64,000 bases of DNA from assembly GCF_025024155.1 (NCBI RefSeq), contig NW_026251778.1, positions 120,824-184,823 of the forward strand. The letters are read 5' to 3'. Of this stretch, positions 48,520-60,166 are shown one piece after another. Numbering within the stretch: position 1 is the stretch's first letter; every line of letters starts with the position of its first letter. Source of the stretch: Gamsiella multidivaricata (taxonomy: Eukaryota; Mortierellomycota; Mortierellomycetes; Mortierellales; Mortierellaceae). Under the pieces are notes generated by a model. The model was not told the DNA's origin. It saw nothing but the letters and a program-made list of their open reading frames with translations, and searched no databases. The translations under genes were made by a program, and so were the position numbers.

Positions 48520-51500
48520 ATGACCTCAGATACTCGGCCGGTCAAGTCGCCCGTGCGGACCAAGGGATCGAACGGCCAGCCAGCGATGACTCAGAAGTCG
48601 CTCCTTTCATTCTTCAAGACAGGAGCCCCTGTCCCGGCCCCCAGCACCAACGCTGATTCGACACCGGCGCAGGTTCTCATAGCAGAGACAGCCAGGACAT
48701 CATCAGACCTACTCCGGACACCTGTCAAGACGAATGGCGGCGGTAGGAATTCGCTCTCATTGGACTCCCCGCCTTTGTTCTCGACAGATGAAGCTGTTTT
48801 GAGGAACACCAAGCGCAAAACCATGGACTTTGAAGAGTCCAGTCCACTGCCAAGCGAGGAGACCCGGTCTGTTAAGAAGTTTGCTGCTGCGGTCGAAAAG
48901 CTATCTCTCCATACCCCTGTTCGGAAACTGCTGCTGGATGATCTTGACAATGATGAAGACGACCAACCCCTGGGCGCAAGAAGATCGGTACGTTGTCTTG
49001 TTTGGCTTGTCAATCTGATTATATACTATGCTTGGAAAAAAAGCACTATTGCTAAAAGAAAAGCGCCCTACGCCCTTTGTATTCTCTAGAGCCGTGGTCT
49101 CAGAAGAGTCAAGTACCAGATTTCGGATGACGAGGATGATGGCGACAACGATGTCAACCGTGCTAGTTCAGGAGCAACCAAACCACGCAGGAAGTCAAAG
49201 GCAGCCAACGACGACGACGACGGAGATTCCGAATATGAAGCATCGCCCGCTGTGCTAGAAGACGATTTTATGGATATCGGTATGGAAAACGTAGTGTGCT
49301 AGCCATCTTGCACACGGATGATTCATGGCTGCAGGAATATTTGTAGGGACTAATCATATGTTCCCTTGGATCATGATAGATGAGACAGACTTGAATGATA
49401 TTCTTCTAGAAGAGGAAGAGGAACAAGGCGCCCCACCATCTCCTCTCCGCCACAAAAGCACCGCAGCCAAGACTCCACCGGTACTACCACCGGCAAAGCT
49501 AGCGTTGGCTAGTGTTTTCAGTGTATGGCTATTGTATCATCAGGAAGCAGCATGTTCATGAGCACTGATAGAGAATAGTGACACTGACCATGACTTCAAA
49601 CGAAACAAATAATAATAATAATAATAGAGAAGTGCGGCGCCACTGAGCAAACCAGCTGCTCCTCGTCCGGCGTTGATGCTGAAGGATGACAAGAAGAGAG
49701 AGCGCGTTGCCAAATTTGAAGAGGCTAATAGCGGACGATACAAGTGGCTTTTGGATATCAAGGACGGAGATGGCAACCCGATTGGTATGCTCTGCTCAGG
49801 ACATGGCAATCTGGGTCTACAGTGAGCAATACACTTATTAACATCTGGTATTTTATACTGAACAATGAACGTGAACTAGGCTCGCCCGACTACGACCCCA
49901 GGACACTTTACATTCCTAAATCAGCATGGGAAAAGTTCACTGATTTTGAGCGGCAATTTTGGGAGATCAAGGGACAGAATTTTGATTCGGTCGTGTTTTT
50001 CAAGAAGGGCAAATTCTACGAGCTGTATGAGAACGACGCTGATATTGGGCACCAGCAGTTTGACCTCAAGTTGACCGATCGAACGAACATGCGGATGGTT
50101 GGTGTGCCCGAGTCGAGTTTTGAGTATTGGGCAGCACAGTTCATTGCCAAGGGCTACAAAATTGCGAGGGTGGACCAGATGGAGACCGCTCTTGGGAAGG
50201 CCATGCGTGAGCGTGATGGAGCAATAAAGAAGTCGGCGGTACAAAAAGTCATTCGCCGCGAGCTGCACTCGATTTTAACCGCAGGGACACTGACAGACTC
50301 GGGACTGTTGACGAACGAGATGGCGACGTATTGCATGGCTATCAAGGAGCTCGTCCGACCGGGAGCGGAGCATTTGCCGACACAGTTTGGAGTCGCTTTT
50401 GTCGACACATCGACCGCAGAGTTCAACTTGGCGACATTTTACGACGACATGGACCGCACCAAATTTGAAACGCTGATTACACAAATCAAGCCTAAAGAGA
50501 TTGTCGTGGAGAAGGGTGGATTGAGCGTGAGGAGCACCCGGATTCTGAAGAACAGTCTTGGCGCGAACACGATATGGAACCATCTGCAACCTGAATCCCA
50601 ATTCTGGAATGCTCTCGATACTGCGGACGAGCTCCGGATCCGCGCATACTTTGGGGAGGACGTTCCAGGGACAGTCGCCACCGGTTAGTAATTTACAACG
50701 ATTGCTGAATGCCATGTATCCGCTTGTCATGGCACTCATACTGATGGCCTTTGATTTTTTTTTTTTTTTTTTTTTTCACTAGACTGCTGGCCACCTGCTT
50801 TGCAAAAGATGAAGGATTACGGTGCCGTTATGAGTGCTTTGGGCGGTTTGGTCTGGTATTTGAGATCGGTAAGTGGTATTGCCGTTCATGGATTCAAAAG
50901 TGTCAGCAGTAACCTCATATCAAACTGATACTAATCTTGTTTAATCACCTCTTATTTGCATCTTACAGCTCAAACTGGAAACAGAGCTGCTGTCCTTCAA
51001 GAACTTTCACATTTACGACCCTGTTCGGCAGGCGTCGACTTTGATCCTGGATGGTCAGACCCTGTCAAACCTGGAGGTTTTCCAGAACAACAGCGATGGT
51101 ACCGATACGGGAACTGTCCTGAAGCTTCTCAATAGATGCGTCACTCCTTTCGGCAAACGTCTTTTCCGACGCTGGCTCTGCCATCCACTGAGGTCCATTC
51201 CAGCTATGAACGCAAGACTGGATGCAGTCGAGGATTTGATGCGTGTCCCAGGGTTTTTGGAGCTCTTTGAGGAGAAATCCGCCAGATTCCCAGATCTGGA
51301 GCGCATCGTGAGCCGTATCCACGCTGGTTCCTGCAAGATCTCTGAATTTCTTGTTGTCCTTTCAACATTCAGGGTACTGATGGTACGGATCCATGGTTGA
51401 TATCTGCTCATTTACAAGTAATGCGATGTTGCGTATAAAGCACTCCCCACTCACCACTATCCATTTTCTGGTCTTATAGGATACTGCACAGCGATTGGGC

Positions 51501-53412
51501 TCGTATACTGAGCAGTTTAAGTCCAGGAAGCTGGAATCAATTCTTGCCGAGCTACCGGACTTGACAGTGCATTTGGAGTATTTTGACAAGGCCTTCGACC
51601 ATGAAGTAGCCGCGACTGAAGGGAACGTCATCCCCTACCCAGGTTTTGCAGAGGACTACGATGCCAACAACGAGACGCTCAAACAACTCGACTCTGAGTT
51701 TGCTCAACATCTCGAAAAGGCCAAGCGCGACCTGAAGTAAGTCGAAGCTCATGAATATGACCAGGCCATTCTTGAGGCTGCAATGGTCCGCAATACTGAT
51801 TATTTTGGTATATTTTTCGATAATGATGATGAATAGGACTACGAAAGTGATATACAAGGACTTGGGCAAGGAGATTTACCAGCTTGAGGTGTCCAACAAG
51901 GTGGCCGCGCCCAAGAACTGGAAAAAGATGTCGGGAACAAGCGTAAGGACCCTTCTATTCCGCTTCTTGCTGGTGCAACGCAGCAGTTGGTGGACGCGTT
52001 TTCATAACCATTTATGGGTTTCGTTTCTTCTACTAGACTCTCAGCCGATACTACAACCCCGAGTTAATCTCATTGGTGACTCGACTTCAGGAAGCCCGAG
52101 AGACCAAGAGCGCTATCATGAAGGAGCTCCGGGGTCGTCTCTATGCCAAGTTTGACGAGAACTACAAGGATTGGCTGAAAGCTGTCCATATCATTGCAGA
52201 GATCGATTGTCTCGGATCGCTCTCAAAGAGCAGCTCTGCCTTGGGCTGTAAGTTCAAAGGCCACAGCACAACGCTTACTATGAACTACTGTCAATCAGAA
52301 CATGAGCTAATCAACCCCTCTCTTTGTTCCTTTGATTTTTCAGCACCGGCTTGCCGACCAGAGTTCGTTGAAAGCGAGACGTCAGTCCTGGAGCTGGAGT
52401 CGTTGCGACATCCCTGCGTGATTCCTGGTATCGCGTCTGATTTTATTCCCAACGACACTGTGCTTGGAGGACAGAGCCCCAACCTGATCCTGTTGACTGG
52501 ACCTAACATGGGTGGTAAATCGACATTGCTTCGACAGGTAAGCATGGATATCTTGTCTGCTCAGGCAACAACATATGAGGAGGAGATGAAAACACCGATA
52601 CTAATAAATGACCGGCTTCTCTATGGATACAGACATGCGTGGCAATCATCATGGCTCAGCTGGGATGCTATGTACCAGCAGAAAAGTGCAGGCTGACGCC
52701 GTTTGATCGCATCTTTACAAGGATCGGAGCCAACGACAATATTCTGGCTGGCCAGTCCACGTTCATGGTTGAACTGTCCGAGACATCGAAGATCCTTGCC
52801 GAGGCAACAGAGCGGTCTATGGTGATTCTGGATGAGCTGGGACGAGGCACGAGCACGTTTGATGGATATGCGATTGCATACTCTGTCCTACATGAGCTAT
52901 CTACGAGGGTTGGATGTCTGGGCCTATTCTCTACACATTATGGTACCCTGACAGATGAATTCGAGCGAGACCCTAACGTGGCACTGAAGCATATGGCATG
53001 CCAGGTGGACCAGGCTAACCGAGAGGTGACTTTCCTGTACAAGCTGATCGAGGGCGTGTGCGAGAAGTCTTATGGCATGAACGTCGCGCATATGGCAGGC
53101 GTTCCTCGAAATATTGTGGATCGGGCGGAGCAGATGGCAGAAGCGTTTGAGCTCAAGCAAGAGACGAAGCTGGAGGAGGAGATGCGGACGACGCGAGGCA
53201 GCAAGAATGTTGGGCAGGGCATAATTATGGACCTGGCGTATCTGCTCAGCCGGGTCACCGGCCAGGGTCAGAAGGATAGTGAGGAGATGGAGGAGAATTC
53301 TGCAGCGCCTGGTGACCGAGAGTTGTCACGGAAAGCCGGCTGCCGACGATTAACCAAGGACCAGGAAACGAAGGTTCTGGGGCGCATCTTTGAGGCCATG
53401 GCCAATCTATAA
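48520..53412 (+). CDS. MSH6: DNA mismatch repair protein MSH6
   Basis: Twelve exons: 48520-48987, 49090-49279, 49380-49522, 49628-49784, 49880-50683, 50783-50868, 50969-51373, 51480-51736, 51837-51942, 52037-52247, 52344-52537, 52633-53412; 1266 aa. A PCNA-binding PIP box QKSLLSFF (25-32) opens the protein, followed by a disordered charged tail. The mismatch-reading motif FYE is at 365-367 (KKGKFYELYENDADIG). Connector, lever and clamp domains follow. The ATPase has Walker A GPNMGGKS (995-1002) and Walker B ILDELGRG with D1074/E1075. MSH6 pairs with MSH2 (MutSalpha) to detect base mismatches and small loops in the nucleus. All key residues are present. The exon 3-4 junction (AGT/GTATGG to TAG/AGAAG) is the least standard but keeps frame. 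Confidence 0.96.
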
Positions 53413-54106
53413 TAAACAAACACCGCAGCGCGGGTCGCCGTATGTATGTATGTATGTATTTATTCGGTATTTTATTAAAGAACCTCTGCCAAGAAGAGAT
53501 GCGATGATGAAGGGTTATCAAAAAAGATCGTTTTTGGGAGATGTTTGAAGGGTTGGAGATATCAGCTGTGATATCCCAGCTTGTCCCTCCGTCCCGCAAT
53601 CAAAATCCCGCCTCTGTTGCTCTCCCCTTCTTAACCTACTAACATCCATATTTTGTTCGCTGCGAAGGTAACGCGCCATCGGAGGGCGACGGTGGCCACC
53701 CCCCAGCGGATGGGGATAAATAAACGATCTGTTAATGAGAATAAACATGGTATTATCGAGTGCTTGAATGAATGAAAAAAGGCAACTTCTGAAAAGCTGG
53801 ACTAGTCCCTCGACTGCTGCTGATACCAGGGCACTCGTTCTTCGCATTCTTAAACGGATCATCAGCGAATCCACACGCGCACACACTGCTCGAGTCCCCC
53901 ATAAAAAGGGTCCGTGTGAGTCCTTTTTACAGGGGAAAAAAAAAAAAAAAAAAGCAGGGCAGATCAAAAGTAGATCTGGGTCCCTTTCCTTCGCCTCATG
54001 GTCTCCCTTCGTGTCTGCTATCTCGACTGCTCCTCGGCGCCGGCGCACAGGGGATCTCGCTCTTTCTCTATTATTGAAGCCGTTTAGCCAAGGAGCTATA
54101 AGGAGA
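53413..54106. other. MSH6 3' flank, transition to the transposon-rich zone
   Basis: It begins with a TGTATG repeat (53440-53462) and a TTTATTAAAG poly(A)-type signal near 53470. After that I see only short frames without motifs and an A16 run (53936-53953). Confidence 0.4.
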
Positions 54107-54270
54107 TTAAGCGTTCGCTGACGGGACCTTAGACGCCGGCTTCACATGCAGGCAAGCTCTTCGATCGAGTCCTACAGGCCGCCGTAGAACGTATAAAAGG
54201 GCCCTTCACTACCTGTTAATAAAGCACTCATTCTTACCCAGATTTCCTGACTTGAGTTACTGTTTCAGCC
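54107..54270 (+). mobile_element. LTR-like fragment (old)
   Basis: Contains TATAAAAGG (54192), a TAATAAAGCA poly(A)-type signal and TTCTTACCC. The string shares order and much sequence with the LTR end at 59361-59470 (ATTAAGCGTT, ACCTGTT, AATAA, TTCTTACCC, TTACT). I read it as a diverged LTR remnant; its edges are not clear. Confidence 0.45.
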
Positions 54271-54971
54271 ATCATAGCCACCGCCTGCGACGTCGTCTCT
54301 GAAAGCAGAGAGCCTGTGTGGAAAAAAAGGGAGCAGGTGGAGGCATATAGCCATTTTACATGCTGCATTAGATCCAGCAGCGAGTCCTATAATTTACTTA
54401 AGCCACGGAGTGACATATAATGTTCTCGGTGGATTATTTATTGAAGATCTCTCTCTTGTTCTCATTGACCTCTGGATCACATTATACTTCGCAGGGGTAT
54501 TCCCCAAACCGCGGAATCCTTCTGAGGATATCATTGCCGTAGGGGAACAAATAGTCATAGATGAGGCCACAATGATCCACACACACATACTCTCTGTCTG
54601 TCTCTATCACCGCCGCCTACCACCCATCCTACTCTGAAATCCTTACAACATACCCAAGTGCGAAAAGTGCAAGAAAAACCACGACCGCCGGACCTATTAC
54701 GCACGCCCGAAAAAGGTATTTCATGCCACCGTGTCGTTCGCTCATTTCGCACTGCAACAGCCACAGTGAGTGCTTAGTCTAAGGCATGCTCATCTCATTC
54801 TTCCTTTTTTCTTTTGTTTGCACCTTACGAACCCAGCGGCGCTCCATCAAGTGCAATCCTTGAGAATGGCCAGTCGAAAATCTCTTTTTTGATTGCTCGT
54901 GCATCCCGAGCCAAGCGCAAGAAGACTGAACGTCCCGGAGGAGAAGAGGGAGAAGAGGAGCTGCTGTTGCA

Positions 54972-55490
54972 CGGTAGTAAAGGGTCCTTCGACCACCCCT
55001 GACCCATTGATCGACTGCCACAACTCCATTTGATTTTTATATATTTTTTTCCCCTCCTCAGTTGCCTTTCCCCTGAATTTTTACTTTTTTCGCGACGCGC
55101 AAATCCTTGACACAAACCGCAACACCCTCACCATCCACGGTCTTTCATTACTCTGCTCGTTCGACTGTCGCCTCTGCTCGTCCCACTTAAGCCGCCCAAC
55201 ACGCTCTCGCCGCGACCCTCGCCTCCCCTGCTGTCGACCCCATGGCAATGGAGATCGACAACATGCGCCTCGAGATCAACGCGCTCCGCAAAACCGTGAA
55301 CAAGTTCCGCTCCGGTTCTTACTCCCGGAGCAAGCCCCCTCTCGACGCCGCTGAGCGTACACGTTGCATCCGTGAAAATAGATGCTTCCGCTGCCGCGAG
55401 GTGGGACACGTCGTACCCAACTGCCCTGAGAATGAGCGCGACGGTCGCGCCTTCAATAACATAACCGAGGCCTCAACCCATGCTGCTTGA
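54972..55490 (+). pseudogene. Ty3/gypsy-like gag remnant: primer-site-like start and zinc-knuckle end
   Basis: 54972-54984 (CGGTAGTAAAGGG) resembles the primer-binding site TGGTAGCAAAGG seen twice downstream, right after a CA end. After a leader, 55242-55490 encodes the C-terminal part of a Gag: MEIDNMRLEINALRKTVN, then CFRCREVGHVVPNC, a CX2CX4HX4C zinc knuckle. The capsid half present in the intact Gag at 62402 is missing, so this copy is internally deleted. The frame ends right after the knuckle. Confidence 0.6.
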
Positions 55491-56153
55491 ACATCCATTC
55501 ACTGAAAAACACGACTCACCGTTCCTATCCCTCGCGACAATATCTTCATTCCAGAACACCGATCTCATCCCATTTATGCCGGGGACGCCATCGGTGGGCA
55601 CTAGCGACAACGTTAATAACAGCAGCATTGACGACGATATCTGCATCAACGATAACCCGCACCAGCCTGGCCACGCTGGTCAGCCCATCCAGTTTAGCGG
55701 CCATCAACAACATCCGTCGTTCATATTCGCCTCTGTCAATTCTGGCCCATTCGCGTTCTGAAGAATCTCGAATTCCAGCGTAAACAAAAATGAGGCTGGC
55801 AAAGACGACCCAGAGGGCACCATCCGGCGTCTTAGGGACAGGATCCTCGCTAATGGTGGTGTATTCACCCTATTGTCCTGCTTATTGAAAGTACCCCATC
55901 CCCATTTCTCTGAATCTGCCACCACTCGGTGCCGATTCTTTATTAAGAGCATGGTGTCTCTGAGATTACCTCCTAGTATATAAGGCACGACTTGCCCATT
56001 GTTAAAAGGGTATCTCGTTTTTCACAGATATCATTCCCACATACTCCTCATTTTTTTCCAAAAAAAAAAAAAAAAAAAAAAGTTACACCCTTGCACACAC
56101 ATCCGTCCTTTTTTTTTTTTTTTTTTTTTTTTCGCCACGACTCACCACTTTCA
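55491..56153. mobile_element. Retroelement debris without intact frames
   Basis: Short frames (55480-55761) lack motifs; 55790-55980 reads like degraded coding DNA (GTIRRLRDRILANGG). A and T runs (56060-56082, 56110-56132) precede the next gag, resembling the T-rich leader seen in the intact element. I infer transposon debris from position. Confidence 0.35.
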
Positions 56154-57187
56154 ATGACTCGTGCCACAAAATCTAAGCGCACCCCCGCTGTTTCCGCTCG
56201 CAGCCGTTCATCGACTCCAGAGTGTACTGATAACCACGCTAATAGTAGCAACACGGCCTCAATCGTCAGTTCCACTCCAGCATTGGCTTCTACAGTACTT
56301 CCTGTCGACGACAATGAGATGACCGACGCACTCCCTGTCGTTCGCCTCTGACCGACTCCAACCATGGTCCCATTGGGTTCTCTTGCCGTACTGCGCCAAG
56401 CCAACCCTAGTCGCGAGGCACTCCTCGGTATCAGTCAAACCGTACGCAGTATTGTCGATTCCAACAAGGACATGTGCCGCTTTCACTTATACCTCATGTC
56501 CCTCGAGACTGAGGATATCTCGCATTCGCGCACAGCGGATCTTCAATCCGTGTCGTCGGCTCTTCTCGCCAACTACCTGACCGAGGGCAAGACTGCTATT
56601 GTTGGTTTTCAAACCACGATTGACCAGCAGAAGATGACGCTCACTGCCATACTTGATGCTATTCAGCGCCTTGATGGACTCAAGCAACCTCCACCCTTCA
56701 CCAAGCTATCCTCTTTCAAGCGGGAACAGCAAAGACGAATTTGCTCTACCCCAGGATATTGCCCAGTTCGGAGCAGAGGGCGCACCGACGAATGCGATCG
56801 AATATTTCGATGCATTTATCCGCAAGTCTCCGCAACGGCTCCTTACGATCCCTTAGTGTCAATCGATCCAAGTGCTTGTTGACCCTCAACTAGAACAAGG
56901 TGACCCCCCGCGCCTTTGCTAGGTAAAGACTCTGATCTGACAATAATGACCAAGGAGGACCACGAACAGTACCCCTTGGAGAATAGAGCATTCCCGCACA
57001 GGGGTCAAGAAAAAATCCCCTTTGAGCTGATAAACCTCTAACTCGGCTGTGTTGTTGTTGTTATCAGTCCTCAGTAGACAGTGGCTGCATTCCCGAGAGA
57101 GGCACCTGTGGAACCAAGTGATCCCTTTAGTATCCAACAGTAAGTGACTCTTCTCCTTTGTTGTTTGTTATCCTTGTCATAGTGTTA
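56154..57187 (+). pseudogene. Gag-like pseudogene, left part
   Basis: From ATG 56154 a Ser/Thr-rich, basic N-terminus runs to an in-frame TGA (56349-56351). The same frame continues beyond it (MVPLGSLAVLRQANPSREAL). Near 56715 the similarity jumps to another frame (DEFALPQDIAQFGAEGAPTN). The Tc1 element is inserted at 57187, and capsid-like sequence resumes beyond it at about 58960. The stop, the frameshift and the insertion make this a dead gag of an LTR retrotransposon. Confidence 0.55.
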
Positions 57188-57212
57188 CACTACCGAAAAT
57201 AATGAGTAAATG
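57188..57212 (+). repeat. Left terminal inverted repeat of the Tc1 element
   Basis: 25 bp, an exact reverse complement of 58768-58792. Identity stops directly after base 25. Confidence 0.95.
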
Positions 57213-57501
57213 TTTTGGTATAAGTGCCGATAAAATTTTATGCTTCGATGTCCAAGACCACTAGTGCTGTGCATGTTCGCCAGTAATATCATGGTCCATT
57301 CAGCATCGCGTGGAATGACTACCAGGTGTGTCTAATACAGCGAGCCATATATATCTCAAATTAAAAATTATGACGTCATCTACTCATTATTACCCCCATG
57401 CACTTTTGAACCTCGTTTTGCTCTTTCTTCTCCACTTCAGCTACCCACACACTCCTACTACCATAATATCGACTACCTTACGCCACGACTTTAAATCCTA
57501 C

Positions 57502-58521
57502 ATGAAGAAGCTCAATCATAACATTGAACAGGGGATCATTGCTGACCTCCGGTTGAAAATGACCACACGAGCCATTGGCAAGAGACGTGGAGTATCACAG
57601 GCCAAGGTCTCTCAGCTCGCGCAGACCATCAAGGAGACCCTTCCGCCGCGAAAATCCGGCCGCCCTGGGAAAGTATCCGAGGCAACCAAACGTTTGATGG
57701 TTCGAGAAATCACAAATGGTACACTTCAAACCGCTGTAGACGTGCAGGAACGGCTTAGTAGAGACTTTGCGACGGACTTGACGGCAGCAAGAGTTCGACA
57801 GATCTTGAGACAGGAGGGTCTGACCGCCGTGCGCAAACGGCGAAGGCCAAAACTTACCTCCAAGCACAAGGCGGAGCGCATGGATTTCGTGCGAAAGTAC
57901 GAGCACTGGACAATCGATGATTGGAAACGAGTCGTTTGGTCCGACGAGACTAGGGTCAACCGCATTGGGTCCGATGGAGTCCTGTGGGTCTGGAAAAAGG
58001 GAGGTGACAAGTCTCTGGACGATCGGCTTGTCCAGGAGGAGGTCAAGTTCGGCGGCGGTTCCATCATGCTATGGGGGTGCATGACCTGGCATGGTGCTGG
58101 ATTCATTTCCAGGATCGAGGGGATCATGGACGCCAGTCTCTATGTCGAAATCCTGGAGGAATGTCTCCCACTCGCCCAGCGCTGGTACAAGATCAAGCCT
58201 AAGGATATGATCTTTCAACAGGACAACGACTCGAAACACACTTCCAGCACTGCGATGAATTTCTTTAAGCAGCACAAGTACAATTTGTTGTTCTGGCCGC
58301 CCAACTCTCCTGACCTAAATCCGATCGAGCACTTCTGGGACTACGCAAAACGCCAGTTAGGCAAGTACCCGGTGCCTCCGAAGGGCATGATCGAACTATG
58401 GGAAAGATTTCAGGCGGAGTGGAACAAGATTCCCCCTTCTGTCTGCCAAGGCTTGATTGAGAGTATGCCCAGAAGGATCGAAGCTGTTAAGAATGCCAAG
58501 GGAGGCCACACTAGGTACTAA
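57502..58521 (+). CDS. Tc1-type DD34E transposase
   Basis: 339 aa from the ATG at 57502, the usual Tc1 transposase size; an in-frame ATG at 57370 would add 44 hydrophobic residues and is less likely. Paired helix-turn-helix DNA-binding domains occupy about residues 1-115 (TTRAIGKRRGVSQAKVSQLA, KSGRPGK, then ARVRQILRQEGLTAV). The catalytic core has VVWSDET (first Asp), FQQDNDSKHTS (second Asp) and SPDLNPIEHFWDY (Glu); 34 residues lie between the second Asp and the Glu, so DD34E. GGGSIMLWGCMTWHG is the family glycine box. No stop or frameshift is seen, so the enzyme may be functional. It cuts and pastes DNA at TA sites. Confidence 0.93.
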   Translation: MKKLNHNIEQGIIADLRLKMTTRAIGKRRGVSQAKVSQLAQTIKETLPPRKSGRPGKVSEATKRLMVREITNGTLQTAVDVQERLSRDFATDLTAARVRQILRQEGLTAVRKRRRPKLTSKHKAERMDFVRKYEHWTIDDWKRVVWSDETRVNRIGSDGVLWVWKKGGDKSLDDRLVQEEVKFGGGSIMLWGCMTWHGAGFISRIEGIMDASLYVEILEECLPLAQRWYKIKPKDMIFQQDNDSKHTSSTAMNFFKQHKYNLLFWPPNSPDLNPIEHFWDYAKRQLGKYPVPPKGMIELWERFQAEWNKIPPSVCQGLIESMPRRIEAVKNAKGGHTRY

Positions 58522-58767
58522 GCAGGCCATCAGTAAACTTGACATCGAAGATGAATAAAAAAAAATAAAAACCATGTCCATGGGAGAAATAATGAGTAAA
58601 TTGAACAGTTTAAACTTAATTCTGTATACAACGCGCAATAATTTTCTCCGCATCTCCCAAATGCTGTAGATTACTTTTCATTGCACTGGCATGTTATCCT
58701 ATAACTATCACCAGCTATCTAACCCGGGTTCGGAAACAACTGACAAATGTGCTACAAAAGTGAAAAT

Positions 58768-58792
58768 CATTTACTCATTATTTTCGGTAGTG
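58768..58792 (-). repeat. Right terminal inverted repeat of the Tc1 element
   Basis: 25 bp, an exact reverse complement of the left end, followed by the duplicated TA. Confidence 0.95.
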
Positions 58793-59352
58793 TATATACT
58801 TACCTTGAGCAGCCTTTCTGTATAGCGATCTTGGATTCCCCGAACTGAGAGAGCTCCCCCCAGTGTCTAGACAGTTTCTGTCGCCAGACCTCCATAATAA
58901 GCATCCTTTCTTCTTTTCCGTATATGACCTTTTGCTGAGAAAAAAAAACACCATGTTTACAGATTTGTCCTCCTCTATCGTCCTAGACCTACTACACCAC
59001 ACTGCCCAAGACTCTGACCTGCAAGGACGTGAAAGAGCTCTTTCTTCGACACTGCGACACACAGTCAACCGAATTGGAACTGTCACGTTCGCTTTTGGTC
59101 ATGAAGCGCAAGCCTGGTGAATCCCACCAAGCGTATGGCAAGCGTATTGAGCGAGTGGTCAAGAATACGAGCACCGCGGACAAGACTCCGGCCATTGTTG
59201 CTCAGCTCAGCACCATCGTTTCTTGGACAACACTGTATTTTCATCGTCTCTGGCGTAATCAACGTCAGAGCATGCAGCACTTGAATATTTCAACACCAAA
59301 GAGGGCCTTGATTCGATCCGCGAATTCATTGCGGGTCTCAGGGAACTCTAAC
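58793..59352 (+). pseudogene. Gag-like pseudogene, right part after the Tc1 insertion
   Basis: About 59020-59220 reads as retroelement capsid (VKELFLRHCDTQSTELELSR, then KRKPGESHQAYGKRIERVVK). A frame change follows, and 59285-59350 continues as ALEYFNTKEGLDSIREFIAG and then a stop. It is most simply the continuation of the gag at 56154, split by the transposon, though the join is not continuous. Confidence 0.5.
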
Positions 59353-59360
59353 AGGATTAA

Positions 59361-59482
59361 GCGTTGGATCATAGGCCCTTGGCAACCAGCTTCATAAAGA
59401 CCCCCTAGTTACCTGTTTAATAAGGCAATAGTTCTTACCCTCATCTTCCTGTCCTTGTGTTACTATTACATGGTAGCAAAGG
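59361..59482 (+). mobile_element. LTR 3' end and primer-binding site of a decayed retroelement
   Basis: The LTR-like string ends CTATTACA at 59470, and TGGTAGCAAAGG follows at 59471-59482. The PBS starts with TGG, as expected for a tRNA 3' end, and would pair with an initiator-Met-like tRNA ending CUUUGCUACCA. The same CTATTACA/TGGTAGCAAAG junction recurs at 62262/62263. The LTR start is not found, so it is truncated on the left. Confidence 0.6.
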
Positions 59483-60166
59483 TCCTCAATCCACTGCCCT
59501 GTTCCACAACTTCACCTGTACCGCCTTGTCCCTGAACAGTTTTTTTTTTTTTTTTTTTCAGAACCACTGCATTTCCCTGTTTCCTGCCCGCACTTTTTTT
59601 CCTGATTTTTTTCCTGATCCACCAATCACAATCCACCCTGGCCGACCCTTTTTTTCGTACCTCACTATGAATGAACCTACCCCCACTTCCGCCCCTGCCC
59701 CTGTCTAGGTCCTATTACCCTCCTACAGGTACCCATCCCTCGTTGCCTTCAACGGAGTGAGGGATGGCTTCGCTTGCGAGGCATGGCTAACTACTGTTCG
59801 CCGTTTTTTCGTTAGTGCCCGCATCAGCGAAGAGGCGCGCATGGTCACGGCTGTTGCGTACCTCGGCCCCACCGGCCTCCTCTGGTGGGACGGCTTACAA
59901 GCGTCAGACACGACGCCCTGGCTCCGCTTCGAGGAACTTTTCCGAGCAGAGTTCCGCCCTGCCGGATTCTACGATCATGTCCGAACTCTCCTCTTCGGAA
60001 TTAAGATGACCGACACTGTTGCTGACTATGTCAGTCGTACTCGCCGCTACCTGGCCATCCTGTGCACCAACGAGACCCGCCCAGAGACTCGTATCATGCT
60101 TGAGGATTCCGCCAAGCCGTGCTTCTCGGCGGGCGCTCTGTTGGCCCTGCGCCAGATGTTGATGAG

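Larger units (their letters stand above)
57188..58792 (+). mobile_element. Tc1/mariner DNA transposon, complete
   Basis: 1605 bp, bounded by perfect 25-bp inverted repeats (57188-57212 and 58768-58792) starting CACTACCGAAAATAATGAG, and flanked on both sides by TA (57186-57187, 58793-58794), the standard Tc1 target duplication. It carries one transposase gene without stops. It sits inside a gag pseudogene, so it arrived after that element. Sub-terminal boxes of the repeat core occur at 57381-57391 and 58588-58598. Confidence 0.93.
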
